From: Bacteroidota bacterium
GTDB taxonomy: Bacteria; Bacteroidota; Rhodothermia; Rhodothermales; Bin80
DNA: 64,000 bases
Assembly (NCBI GenBank): GCA_026708685.1
Contig: JAPOUL010000057.1
Span: forward strand, 56,780-120,779
Direction of reading: 5' to 3'
Below are positions 19,185-28,338 of this stretch, in pieces (positions within the stretch are counted from its first letter, which is position 1; each line of letters opens with the position of its first letter). Below the pieces are notes generated by a model. The model was not told the DNA's origin, searched no databases, and worked only from the letters and a program-made list of their open reading frames with translations. A program made the translations under genes and the position numbers.

Positions 19185-20164
19185 TGATCAGAAATAATGA
19201 AATGAATTATATACGCCCGCTCCACTGGTGTTTCCATTGGAAGCAGAATGCTTAAAATTGTTCAGAACCAGAGTATCCCGAAAAGTCCTGAAAACTCCTA
19301 CAGGATCAACTTGATATAGGGGCGGTGTTGCACATATATCGTCTGACTATCCTCAGCCGTAGAATTATGTCTACGCCCTCAAGTGGACGCATCCCCCTCC
19401 CCCTGCGACATATGCTTGATGGGCGGTGCGGCTGAGTCAGAGGTGGTTGCTGGCAAAGGGTGCATTATATTGCCGCCCCGCCCGAAAAAGGGTGTTTTGG
19501 ATTTTTTTCGAGTATTGCTCCACCCCAAAGCACTGGAATATCTATTGATGCCCACTCGATGTTGCAGGGTGTCCTCCGTTAGTTTCACTTATGACCAAGA
19601 ACCGGGTGATTCTGGTTCTGGTAGTTTTAGTAAGACGAGTCCGAGAGTTCCGCGGGGGAGGTTTTGATATGTTTGCACGCAAGGAAAGAAACGGTTTTGA
19701 TGTATGGGGAACGAGTCTCCCGTAGGTAGATGATCATTTCTACTTATCTGATTCATCCAACCCGTAGATTGCAAACATGGGCTATTTACGGGGAATGGTA
19801 GCCCGCGTTTTTTGAAGTCCATAAAAGTATTACTGGTGTAGAATGGAAGGTTCCATATTGGGGCGATATGTATGAATAGAGATTACATTTTGTTGTAATT
19901 TGGACGGATCGTCATGGAGAAAGAGTCCTCAGCAATTTCGACGGTTTATCAATCTGATGTCCGCATACAGGGGGCAATATGCCATAATCCTCAATATTTG
20001 AATACGTCGGAGCTGTCAAGATCTTTGAACTCGGGCTCGCGAGAATCGCTACCGAAAAGTAATATCTTGGGCCCTCCATCTATGCTTCGGACTCTTTCTC
20101 CATGAGGATCGGTCAACTGCGGGTTTTTTCAACGGGAGTTGACTTGAAAAAGCCAGACCATCGT

Positions 20165-20700
20165 TCACTCATCTGTGCTCTCATGTGAGGGTGGTTGTAA
20201 CGCCTCCCAGAGAAAGCCCATCAGTTCACGAGCCACTGCAACCGCGGCGACTTTGAATGGCTTGCGTTATTGAGATCAGGGAATCGTTTGTGACAACGTT
20301 TTTGAGGCCGTTGACTAATGGCTATTGTTGAGGCATCGCACTTTTTCTGTCGTTGCTCAAGCCCAACACTGATTCGTGGAGCAAATCGGTACTTCATAGT
20401 TGCACTCACCAAGACCTTTTGTGCATGTGCATTCCCCGTCTTTGTGATGGAACCCGTCCGAATGGTGTTCCTCGATGATCGTTGAGAGGGAACCAATCCC
20501 AAGTAAGCCATGAGACTCGTCGGGCGGTCAAATCGCCTGAAGTCTCCAACTTCACACATCAAGTGCATAGCAGAAATCAGTCCGATGCCTCGGAAGCCCA
20601 GCAAGATCTGGACCTGTTTCTTCAATGGGAAGGACTCGGATGCCCTCAGGATATCTTTTTCTATATGTTCAAAGGGAGATTGAAAATAAGCCACATCGTC
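20165..20700 (-). pseudogene. IS110/IS116/IS902-family transposase, C-terminal fragment with frameshift
   Basis: The minus-strand frame reads through the C-terminal transposase domain of the IS110 family: GFRGIGLISAMHLMCEVGDF, then SLMAYLGLVPSQRSS and SITKTGNAHAQKVLV. The catalytic DEDD RuvC-like N-terminal half is missing. Near 20260 the frame is lost: the open frame continues with unrelated residues to 20221, while another frame carries the expected family ending (VAVARELMGFLWEALQ) to a stop at 20165-20167. It is therefore both 5'-truncated and frameshifted and cannot encode an active enzyme. A group II intron fragment abuts the truncated end. Confidence 0.82.
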
Positions 20701-20707
20701 TAAGTAG

Positions 20708-20741
20708 TGCCCGTCAAAAAATGGGCTTTTTCTGACGGGCA
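20708..20741. repeat. Hairpin at the IS110/intron junction
   Basis: TGCCCGTCA at 20708-20716 pairs perfectly with TGACGGGCA at 20733-20741. The inner A5 and T5 runs extend the stem around a small loop. It lies exactly between the IS110 fragment (minus) and the intron maturase tail (plus). With A- and T-runs on the inner arms it resembles a bidirectional terminator or an element end. Confidence 0.5.
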
Positions 20742-20902
20742 CAGATATTCACACAATCAAGCGGTTACAACAGTGGTTCTGTCGCAAGTACAAGGTGCAA
20801 ACTGGGAAATATGTGCACTTCTTAGATGCATATCTATGGGAGACCTATGGATTGGACCGCCTTGTAGTAACGACCAAAGACCTTCCGTGGGCGAAGTCAT
20901 GA
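20741..20902 (+). pseudogene. Group II intron maturase/reverse transcriptase, C-terminal remnant
   Basis: 53 codons in one frame before the TGA at 20900-20902. The remnant contains IKRLQQWFCRKYKVQTGKY, then AYLWETYGLDRLVV and ends KDLPWAKS, the characteristic last segment of bacterial group II intron-encoded proteins, which typically end in (F/L)PWAKA. All upstream reverse-transcriptase and maturase domains are missing. The tail is followed at the proper distance by intron domains V and VI. No start codon exists, so it is a dead fragment. Confidence 0.75.
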
Positions 20903-20911
20903 GATCAACTG

Positions 20912-20985
20912 AAAGCCGGATGCGGGAAATCCGCATGTCCGGTTTGACGAGCAGGAGGTCGGAAACGACTTATGGGTGCCTACCA
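20912..20985 (+). ncRNA. Group II intron domains V and VI (3' end of a truncated intron)
   Basis: 20912-20945 is exactly 34 bases and folds as domain V: the AGC catalytic triad near the 5' end, a GAAA tetraloop closed by GCGG/CCGC, and an outer stem AAAGCCGG/CCGGTTT. It is followed by a domain VI-like hairpin with GGTCG-GAAA-CGACT and an unpaired A on its 3' side. The likely intron end is at CTAC, about 20983. With no domain I it cannot splice on its own. Placement directly after the maturase tail confirms the identification. Confidence 0.75.
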
Positions 20986-21239
20986 ATGGGTGCGTGAACA
21001 ACGAAAGCGAATGACCCGTAGGACATAAGAAACGCGCCGCCGACCTCTTGACTCTACAACTCCAAGAATTAAATAGTACGACCCAATTCCCCAATAATTT
21101 CTGACAAGTGCACAGTCAGAAGACTTGGGCTGACAGCTATCGTAATTTCAATTAAAAATCGCCAAGATGAAATCTGCAGAATGGATGTCAAAGGTGAAAG
21201 CCAACAGAGAAATCAGTGTTAATCATGATCAACCAAAGC
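20986..21239. other. Short gene-free stretch after the intron fragment
   Basis: About 250 bases between the intron end and the stop of the oxygenase gene. Only frames under 30 codons with no support were seen. It probably includes the 3' exon flank of the intron. Confidence 0.4.
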
Positions 21240-23612
21240 CTAACTCTTAGAGATATATTGGTTCCCCAATGCCTTTGCAGATGCCAGAGCCTGAATAAAT
21301 TTTCCGTCTCCGTCAGACGGTTTACAGTCTGGTTGCTCTCGGAGTAAAATATCCATAGACTTTACATCGTCTGAGTATTCTTCAAGTCTACGCTTGTAAC
21401 TATTTCGGTTTTTGGTGCACACCAATGTGTACGGTCTGCCCTGCTTGATTGTACGATAATCTAAGTCCAGATGATGTCGGTCAATGATTCCTCGAATTTC
21501 CTTGCGTAGAGATTGATTGACTGTGAATCGCATGGTTTTCGCAGTAGGATCTAAGCAGAATGTTCGTAGATCTCTGGTGATGTGATCATTGGATGAGATT
21601 GATGATACATCCATGGTCCAGTCATCAGGTTTGGCGGGAGGAACACTGCTACGCTGGAGTAGAAACTTGGCTGAATGCTCCCATAGAATTTTATAGTACT
21701 CCCAAGCACAGTGATCCTCTTCTTGATCACAGAGTGATTGTAACGCTTTGGGGATAACCCGGTCTGGTGTGGCCACCGTTGGGAAATTTACAACGGTTTT
21801 TGCAGCTTCAACAGCTTTATCAGCAAGTTCAAAGCGATGAGCAAGATAGAAAAGTTCTTGGATTGAGCGACTGTCCCAAGACAGTCTTTCATTCCTGGAG
21901 TACGAAACGCGGAAGGACCTGATATGGTGAAAATAAGATTCTCTGTCTGGTGAATTTTCGGTACCGGCCTCCATGATTTGATTCAGATTTGAGATCAATA
22001 ACCGCAGTGCCTTTCGGATCAGTTCTTTCCATGCACGATTAGCCTCATCAAGATTCTCAAGTATCAGCGCAAGCAACGAAATGACTTCAGTAGGATACTT
22101 CATCATACTATTTTCAACAAGCTGGGGTAGAAATTTTCTCAATAACTCATGGTTGAGGTGTGGAAGTAGTTTGGCAAGTGCTTGATTCTCACTGGTGTTG
22201 TATTGATGTACAACGATTCGATCAAGAAAATCTATGGCGATGTCAAAATGTCCTGAAGCAGTGATCAACTCAATCATTTTTGCACGGGGATGCTGACTGT
22301 ACGAATGAGTCGTTTCCGGCCAGTGCTTGGAGAGATGAGACAGTAACTGATGAAATTCCTCTTCCGTTACCTCAGTGAGCTGGGTAGAAACCCATGATAG
22401 TGCCTGATCAATGCTCACCTTTGATAGGATTTCTACGGTTTTGTCGTTCGGCCAGACGACAAGAGCTGCGAAGTGGTAGAATTGTTCAAGCGTAGGCCCA
22501 GCATTGCCCGTATAATCCTCCAATACTTTCTCGTCGGGCTCCGCATCATCAAGAGCATCGGGAGGAAGCAGTTCATTTTGATGGATAGGAATATCGCCGA
22601 GGGGTGGATGGGTACCATCCAGTGAAACCCAGTCTTTGAGATACTCACTACGATCATATACTTCAACCATGGAGCAATCATCTCCAGTAGTATCTCCCCA
22701 ATAGGAATAGTCATCGTAGTCGGGTTGACCATTCTCTTCAATGTGAAGAACAGCTCCATGCATACTACAATCTGAATTGATCGCAGCCTGCCCTAAAACC
22801 TCTGCAACGGTTGCATCAATCCTCTTCAAAGTATCAAAAGAGAAGCCACCAGTGCTGTATGAATGTTCAAGAAGCCAGACCATCTTATTTGTTTGACCAT
22901 GGGTTTTCCATTCGGTCAAAAACTCCTGAATTTTTTCTGATAATGTATCGTGATTGGGTGCCCCGATCCACTTACTGTTGGATTTTAGAAATAAATTGAA
23001 GATGAGTGAAACACGATGTCCCTCAGTGATGGGCTTGACTTCATGAACACAGTCAGAATAAAATGCAACATAAGCGAGCTCCGAGGGCTCTTGGACATTC
23101 ATATCATAGATGGCCTCTTTTCCACCGTGAAGAACAATGAGTTCCCCGCCCTCTCCTACGGTAGGAAGGGACAATGACAGGGTGCCAATCATTCGTTTCA
23201 CTTTTTCAGTATCCCTGTGAGCAGAAAAAAAGCCTCCCTTCTGATAGACGAGAAGTTTATAGATCTCTGCATGAAGCTGATCATCATCCAGTCCAAGACC
23301 TTCTGAAACTTCTTTCATGATTTTATTGAATGACTCCGACCAAGCTTTACCAGTGATGTGAATGAGGCTTCCATCTATCTGCCAACAATCACGCACAGAG
23401 GTATCAATCACGGTTTCGGTTCCCTTTCCGAAAGGTGCCCGTTCGGCTGAGTGGATCAGCAGATCAATTTGTTGCTCAGTAACAGGAAAGGATAATTGTC
23501 CTACTCCATCAACCTCAATTTGAGGCATGAAGGCAAAAATTTTATCGCCTATACAGTAATCTCCAGTGCGATCAACGGATTGAAGAAGTCGGGTGAGCTG
23601 AGAGTTGTCCAT
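21240..23612 (-). CDS. 2OG-Fe(II) oxygenase fused to a large helical C-terminal region
   Basis: 790 residues. The N-terminal about 210 residues form a prolyl-hydroxylase-like jelly roll: GGFFSAHRDTEK gives His132 and Asp134, and FYSDCVHEV gives His190 with Arg200 in EGHRVSL for 2-oxoglutarate. The other about 580 residues are mostly helical and repeat-like, without a recognised domain; the last about 130 end in a charged region. The oxygenase should hydroxylate or demethylate a macromolecule, substrate unknown. It stands alone on the minus strand. A second, decayed copy of its C-terminal 150 residues lies at 39850-40384, which shows that the C-terminal region belongs to a multi-copy family in this genome. 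Confidence 0.75.
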   Translation of the reverse strand: MDNSQLTRLLQSVDRTGDYCIGDKIFAFMPQIEVDGVGQLSFPVTEQQIDLLIHSAERAPFGKGTETVIDTSVRDCWQIDGSLIHITGKAWSESFNKIMKEVSEGLGLDDDQLHAEIYKLLVYQKGGFFSAHRDTEKVKRMIGTLSLSLPTVGEGGELIVLHGGKEAIYDMNVQEPSELAYVAFYSDCVHEVKPITEGHRVSLIFNLFLKSNSKWIGAPNHDTLSEKIQEFLTEWKTHGQTNKMVWLLEHSYSTGGFSFDTLKRIDATVAEVLGQAAINSDCSMHGAVLHIEENGQPDYDDYSYWGDTTGDDCSMVEVYDRSEYLKDWVSLDGTHPPLGDIPIHQNELLPPDALDDAEPDEKVLEDYTGNAGPTLEQFYHFAALVVWPNDKTVEILSKVSIDQALSWVSTQLTEVTEEEFHQLLSHLSKHWPETTHSYSQHPRAKMIELITASGHFDIAIDFLDRIVVHQYNTSENQALAKLLPHLNHELLRKFLPQLVENSMMKYPTEVISLLALILENLDEANRAWKELIRKALRLLISNLNQIMEAGTENSPDRESYFHHIRSFRVSYSRNERLSWDSRSIQELFYLAHRFELADKAVEAAKTVVNFPTVATPDRVIPKALQSLCDQEEDHCAWEYYKILWEHSAKFLLQRSSVPPAKPDDWTMDVSSISSNDHITRDLRTFCLDPTAKTMRFTVNQSLRKEIRGIIDRHHLDLDYRTIKQGRPYTLVCTKNRNSYKRRLEEYSDDVKSMDILLREQPDCKPSDGDGKFIQALASAKALGNQYISKS

Positions 23613-23859
23613 TAGTTTGGTCAGATTTGTGTGTTTAAGGGCTACATTCTTGAAGTGACGACATTCGCGTCAGTCGCTACTTCAAAGTGAATGAGGTGAC
23701 AATTTATGAGAAGATAGAGTCCATAGATCGTTTTCATAGTCTTTATTCAGATGTTGAAACAGACTACCGATCCATGAAAATCAAAGTTGAAAATCGTTTC
23801 CATCTGATGTGGATGAAACTGAATGAGTCTTTTATTGGTCTGCCGAATAGTTCATGTGG

Positions 23860-25233
23860 TTAACGTAACACAATCGACGTTTTTTCACCTTGAGAAGGTA
23901 TGAGAATACGGGTGTCTGGACAATGTTGTCGTAATTCTTCTTTGAGCCATTTCTTCGCATCGGTCTGTCCATGAATGAGAATAATGGTTTTGGGCTGGAG
24001 GCTGACGGCAAGTTCAGTGAGTTCTTTGCGGTGGGCATGGCCACTAAAACGAAATCGATCTACTTCACATGCTATGGGCTGCATCCCGCGTTCATGACTG
24101 AGAATGATACCCTCGGCTCCGCTTTGTGCTGCATGGAGGAGTTTTCCCGAAGGAAGGTCCTCCTTGGCAAACCCGACAAAGAAGATGGCATGTTGCTCAT
24201 GTTCCAAAAATTCCATGGCAATCTGATGCGACAGCGTTCTTTCGATCATCATCCCACTGGCTAACACATGGATTCCCGGACGACTGAATGCCTTCTGACG
24301 AGCCTTACGGGTTCGTGGAAATCGGATCTGATCCACAGAATACACCTCAAAATCTGGATCTATTCGTGGCGTAGAGTTCCGAAAAGCATCATAAATACGA
24401 GAGACCTCTCGCAGTCCACCTGCGGTGTAGATGGGAGTCTTTGGATCAAGGATACGCTCGTCTTTAAAGCGGCCAAGAAGAGCAAGAATTTCTTGTGCAC
24501 GTCCGAGCATAAATACGGGGATCAAAACCGATCCACCACGATCAAGAACGGCTTTGAGCTGGTGTGCAAATCGGATCTCTTCCTCTGGGCGAGTGACGGT
24601 TTCGGCAACAGGATCTGCCCCCAGAGTAGATTCCATAATCAGTACGTCAACTGGCGCGGAAGGATATTTTCCACCCGGAATGATGGTTTGATCTTCAGAG
24701 CGTGTGTCACTGGTATAAAAAATTCGTTGATTCTCAGCGGTGGTAATCAAGACACCAGTGGCTCCAAGTAGGTGGCCTGAATAATAAAACTCTGCCGCAG
24801 TTTTCTTGGTATCCAACGGAAATGTCCGATTATAAGGATGGGAATGAAACATATCAAACACATCATCAAGATCTTCCTCGTCAAATAATGCTGGAAAGGG
24901 AGAAGATCCCTCATAGTACTTTCGCTGTTGGAGTCTTTCCGAAGCATAGAGCATGAGGGTCGTCAGTGACTGCGAGGCATGGGTGAGGTGCAATCGTGCC
25001 ATTGGCCATCGTGCATTCACGGCCGGAAGAGATCCAATGTGGTCGTGATGGGCATGAGACACCATGACATGATCCACCTGCCGATGTTGGATCGGTGAAA
25101 AATCAGGCAAGGAAGCCGGGCCCTCCTCGTTTGGATCTGCACCTGCATCAAGCAGGATACCGATGTCATCAATATGCAAAAAGTGACAGCTTGCACCTAT
25201 ATCATGGTCACGGCCGAGTGAAATAAATTCCAT
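23860..25233 (-). CDS. MBL-fold beta-CASP hydrolase (RNA exonuclease/CPSF-like)
   Basis: 457 residues from the ATG at 25233. The metallo-beta-lactamase motif SHAHHDHIG is near residue 60, with later ligands in SGHLLGATG and FYTSDTR. The beta-CASP insert spans the middle (PVFMLGRAQEILALL, VLASGMMIER) and the RMMBL part contains FSGHAHRKEL and ILIHGQ. The family includes RNA-processing enzymes of the CPSF73/Ysh1 type. The substrate is probably RNA by family. It is ten bases downstream of the transaldolase gene and closes a minus-strand run that begins near 30.5 kb. Confidence 0.88.
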   Translation of the reverse strand: MEFISLGRDHDIGASCHFLHIDDIGILLDAGADPNEEGPASLPDFSPIQHRQVDHVMVSHAHHDHIGSLPAVNARWPMARLHLTHASQSLTTLMLYASERLQQRKYYEGSSPFPALFDEEDLDDVFDMFHSHPYNRTFPLDTKKTAAEFYYSGHLLGATGVLITTAENQRIFYTSDTRSEDQTIIPGGKYPSAPVDVLIMESTLGADPVAETVTRPEEEIRFAHQLKAVLDRGGSVLIPVFMLGRAQEILALLGRFKDERILDPKTPIYTAGGLREVSRIYDAFRNSTPRIDPDFEVYSVDQIRFPRTRKARQKAFSRPGIHVLASGMMIERTLSHQIAMEFLEHEQHAIFFVGFAKEDLPSGKLLHAAQSGAEGIILSHERGMQPIACEVDRFRFSGHAHRKELTELAVSLQPKTIILIHGQTDAKKWLKEELRQHCPDTRILIPSQGEKTSIVLR

Positions 25234-25245
25234 CAATGCCAGCAG

Positions 25246-25914
25246 TCAAGACTGTTCCTGAAATTTCGACCAGTCGTCCATGAACTGAGTCAGTCCAATA
25301 TCCGTGAGAGGATGATAGAGAAGTTTCTTGATGACACTCAGTGGCATCGTCGCTACATGGGCTCCCATCAATGCAGATTCAAGAACATGCATGGGGTGGC
25401 GGATGGAGGCAGCGAGTACTTCAGTGTCATACCCGTAAACGCTGTAGATTTCAATGATTTCCTGGACCAGTTTCATTCCATCGGATGAAGCGTCATCTAA
25501 CCGTCCAATGAACGGACTGATGTAGGCGGCACCAGCTTTGGCGGCTAGCAGCGCCTGTGTTGGTGAAAAACATAGCGTACAGTTGGATCTGATTCCCTCC
25601 TGCGCCAAGGCTTTGATCGCTTTAATGCCATCTAGAATCAGGGGTATTTTCACCACCACGTTATTTCGAATGGCTGCAAGTTCGCGTCCCTGTATCATCA
25701 TCCCGTCAAACGTAACAGCGGTGACTTCAGCGGATACATCCCCTGGAACGAGATCGCAGATTTTGCCAATGTGATCAGCAAAATCCAGAGGCTGACCCGC
25801 ACGCTCGGCGGCAACCTTCATCAGGGAGGGGTTCGTTGTCACCCCATCTAGGAGTCCCATATCCTTGGCCTCCTGGATTTCGGATAAATCGGCAGTATCA
25901 ATAAAAAATTTCAT
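25246..25914 (-). CDS. fsa: Transaldolase/fructose-6-phosphate aldolase family enzyme
   Basis: 222 residues, the size of the short (type III) transaldolase/FSA group. The start MKFFIDTADLSEIQEA and the TTNPSL motif are characteristic, and the Schiff-base Lys lies in VVVKIPL. It either transfers dihydroxyacetone in the pentose phosphate pathway or performs the fructose-6-phosphate aldol reaction; this sub-family contains both activities and the sequence alone does not settle which. Spacing to neighbours is short (30 bases upstream), suggesting co-transcription with the phosphatase gene. Confidence 0.92.
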   Translation of the reverse strand: MKFFIDTADLSEIQEAKDMGLLDGVTTNPSLMKVAAERAGQPLDFADHIGKICDLVPGDVSAEVTAVTFDGMMIQGRELAAIRNNVVVKIPLILDGIKAIKALAQEGIRSNCTLCFSPTQALLAAKAGAAYISPFIGRLDDASSDGMKLVQEIIEIYSVYGYDTEVLAASIRHPMHVLESALMGAHVATMPLSVIKKLLYHPLTDIGLTQFMDDWSKFQEQS

Positions 25915-25944
25915 GTAATTGAGATGTTAAGGTTAGAAGAAGGT

Positions 25945-27642
25945 TTACCCATCATTGGTGGCTTTGATGACAATCAGCGTGCGATCATCACTGAGCGTTT
26001 CAACGGGGCCCGTAAAGGCTTCAATATCATTTTGAATGAGATCCGTCAATACAGAGACGGACGATTCTCTATTGGCGAGAATAAGATTGAGCAGTCGATT
26101 GGCAGAGTATTCTTCCATGGCTTTACCCATCGCTTCAGTGACCCCATCGGTATACATGACCACGAGATCACCATGAGAGAGATGGATTGAACCGGAATCA
26201 TACGTCAAATCTGGAAGAATGCCAAGAAGGGGACCACCATCAGAGAGATGTTCTACCTCCCCATTGGAGCGGATCAGCAGGGGAGGCTCATGACCCGCAT
26301 TCACAAAGGATAAAGAATGATCAGGATGATGGATCCCTGCAAAGGCTGTAATAAACTTGTCAGGATCCGTATTGTCATACAGGACGCGATTCGTATGTTC
26401 AATGGCTTCCTGGAGCGACAGGTTCATGGGCAGCATGATATGGGTGCACGCATGAATACTGGACATTAAAAGTGCAGCAGGAACTCCCTTCCCCGTCACA
26501 TCGGCGATCATGAAAAGGGTTCTGTCATTGTTTAACAGAACCACATCAAAGTAGTCGCCTCCAACTTCTCGGCTGGATAGGGTGAGGGTGGACACTTCAA
26601 GCCCCGAAATGTCAGGAATCGTGTCTGGAAGCAGACGACGCTGAATCGTTCGGGCAGTACGTAGTTCCTCTTCCATTCGCTGCTTTGCAATCCGTTCTTC
26701 AATCAATTCAACGTTCTGGATGGATGTGACTGCCAAACTTCCCAAGGCATAGAGAAATTCTACATCATTTTGATCATAGGGGGCCCCATCTGGTTTTCCT
26801 CCAAGACAAAGCAGTCCGTAAACCACTCCCTGTTGTCGGATGGGAAGAATCAGGGCAATATCATGTTGATCCAGCAGATCTCTTGGGGTGGCTCTTAATG
26901 TATCTTCCACCTCTGTAAGAAACGTCTCGGGCAGACATTGTATTTTTGACTCATTGCCAGAGACAAGTTCAAAGGTATGGTGATCTTCTGGTCGCCTCAA
27001 GTAAAACTGATAATTTTGAACGACCATATGGCCCATCAGGGCAAACGAGAAAATCTTTAGAACATGTTTGCGATCAATGGTAGTATTAAATTCCTTGGAT
27101 AAATCAAAGAGGGTATTGAGTTGACGGACAGTAGAATCCAGATCAAGATTGGTCTTGCGTAACTCCTCCATGATCAGGGAATTGCGGACAGAGGCAGAGG
27201 ACATGTTCACCAGTGACAGCACGAATTGGAGTTCTTCCTCCTGAAAGGGTGCACCAGTGGCTTTTTGACCCAGTGCAATAGCACCAAGCACCAATTGATC
27301 ATCGTGCACGGGAAGTAACAGATGAATTCCGAATGCATGCAGTCTGGCAGGAATTTCTTCGCCTGCGATGAGCTCACCAGATGTGAGTTCTGGCAATTCC
27401 AGCACGGAGCCTTCTTCAATGGAGGAAACGCCTTTTACGACGATAATGCGCCATTGACGCTGATCGGTCTCATACAGAAGTGCGAGTCCCCGTGAGACAA
27501 GCAGCTTTCCCATGGTGGTCAGCAGCAAGTTGCTGAACACAGAATACAGCTCTAGGGTGCTGCTGAGGACTTGACTGGTCTGAAAAAGTGCATGTAAGTC
27601 CTGTCTCTGTGCCTGTTCAACCTTTGGGGTTCCTTGCTGCAT
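25945..27642 (-). CDS. GAF-domain PP2C (SpoIIE/RsbU-type) serine phosphatase
   Basis: 565 residues. Two GAF-like sensory regions (about 10-165 and 185-325) are joined by a coiled-coil linker (EERIAKQRMEEELRTARTIQ). The C-terminal PP2C_SIG domain (about 345-560) has the metal aspartates in GGDYFDVV, ADVTGKGVPAALLMS and DDRTLIVI. Such proteins dephosphorylate anti-anti-sigma factors in partner-switching pathways that govern general stress responses or secretion. No anti-sigma or STAS gene is adjacent in this window, so the partner is elsewhere. The ligand of the GAF domains is unknown. Confidence 0.9.
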   Translation of the reverse strand: MQQGTPKVEQAQRQDLHALFQTSQVLSSTLELYSVFSNLLLTTMGKLLVSRGLALLYETDQRQWRIIVVKGVSSIEEGSVLELPELTSGELIAGEEIPARLHAFGIHLLLPVHDDQLVLGAIALGQKATGAPFQEEELQFVLSLVNMSSASVRNSLIMEELRKTNLDLDSTVRQLNTLFDLSKEFNTTIDRKHVLKIFSFALMGHMVVQNYQFYLRRPEDHHTFELVSGNESKIQCLPETFLTEVEDTLRATPRDLLDQHDIALILPIRQQGVVYGLLCLGGKPDGAPYDQNDVEFLYALGSLAVTSIQNVELIEERIAKQRMEEELRTARTIQRRLLPDTIPDISGLEVSTLTLSSREVGGDYFDVVLLNNDRTLFMIADVTGKGVPAALLMSSIHACTHIMLPMNLSLQEAIEHTNRVLYDNTDPDKFITAFAGIHHPDHSLSFVNAGHEPPLLIRSNGEVEHLSDGGPLLGILPDLTYDSGSIHLSHGDLVVMYTDGVTEAMGKAMEEYSANRLLNLILANRESSVSVLTDLIQNDIEAFTGPVETLSDDRTLIVIKATNDG

Positions 27643-27650
27643 CCAATAAC

Positions 27651-28334
27651 TTAAAGTTCAATGGATTCTCCAGGGTTCAGAACGCGAGCTGCAAGATTTG
27701 ACTTCTTCATTGCCTCTAGCCACCTATCGGTATCAGCATGGATGGGTGGGAATGTATTGTAATGAATCGGTACCGTTAACTCTGGCTTGAGTAAACGGGC
27801 AGCTCGAATGGCCCCTCCAAGTCCCATAGTAAACAGATCTCCGATCGGAAGCAGGGCCAATTGAATGTGATGGTCCTGTCCGATCCACGACATTTCTGAA
27901 AAGGTGTCGGTGTCTCCTGCATTATAGACGCAGATCCCTTGGGACTGGATCAGGTAGCCATTGGGATTTCCACCGTAGGTGCCATCAGGAAAGGAAGAGG
28001 AATGACGTGCATACGTCATGGTCGCCGTTCCCCATTCAAAGACTCCTGATCCGCCAATGTTCATCGCTTCCACATTGTCATATCCACTGTTTTTAACATA
28101 TTGGATGATTTCGTGATTGGCGACGATCAGTGCATTGCATTGTTTGGCGATCGTGAGCGTATCGCCCCAGTGATCAAAGTGAGCATGGGTCAGGAAAATG
28201 ACATCGGGGCGAAGCGAGGAAAGAGATGTCGCCCGTTCTGCCAGTGGATTGTCCGTGATAAAAGGATCAAAAAGAATCTTGTGTCCACAGGTTTCAATCT
28301 GTAAGACGGAATGGCCAAAGTATTTTACGTTCAT
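27651..28334 (-). CDS. UPF0173 metal-dependent hydrolase (MBL fold)
   Basis: 227 residues matching the UPF0173/YtkL family: starts MNVKYFGHSVLQIE, with the metal motif THAHFDHWGD, the GDTDTFSEM strand and the late His in VPIHYNTFPPI. Length is normal. The biochemical role of this widely conserved family is undefined. It lies between the LamG protein (four bases upstream) and the phosphatase (eight bases downstream), indicating one transcript. Confidence 0.93.
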   Translation of the reverse strand: MNVKYFGHSVLQIETCGHKILFDPFITDNPLAERATSLSSLRPDVIFLTHAHFDHWGDTLTIAKQCNALIVANHEIIQYVKNSGYDNVEAMNIGGSGVFEWGTATMTYARHSSSFPDGTYGGNPNGYLIQSQGICVYNAGDTDTFSEMSWIGQDHHIQLALLPIGDLFTMGLGGAIRAARLLKPELTVPIHYNTFPPIHADTDRWLEAMKKSNLAARVLNPGESIEL

Positions 28335-28338
28335 GTGA

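Larger units (their letters stand above)
18224..20164. other. Gene-poor decayed stretch after the importer
   Basis: Nearly 2 kb without a convincing full-length gene. It contains a small frame broken by one TGA (18633-18881), a possible small membrane protein on the minus strand (18948-19184) and short uninformative frames. The sequence runs into an IS110 transposase fragment and a group II intron fragment, so decay of older mobile DNA is the simplest explanation. Nothing else in it could be identified. Confidence 0.5.

Noticed and set aside
19379..19667. Overlapping frames of 94 (plus) and 69 (minus) codons
   Set aside because: Both have low-complexity ends and no recognisable segment; neither has a convincing start signal.
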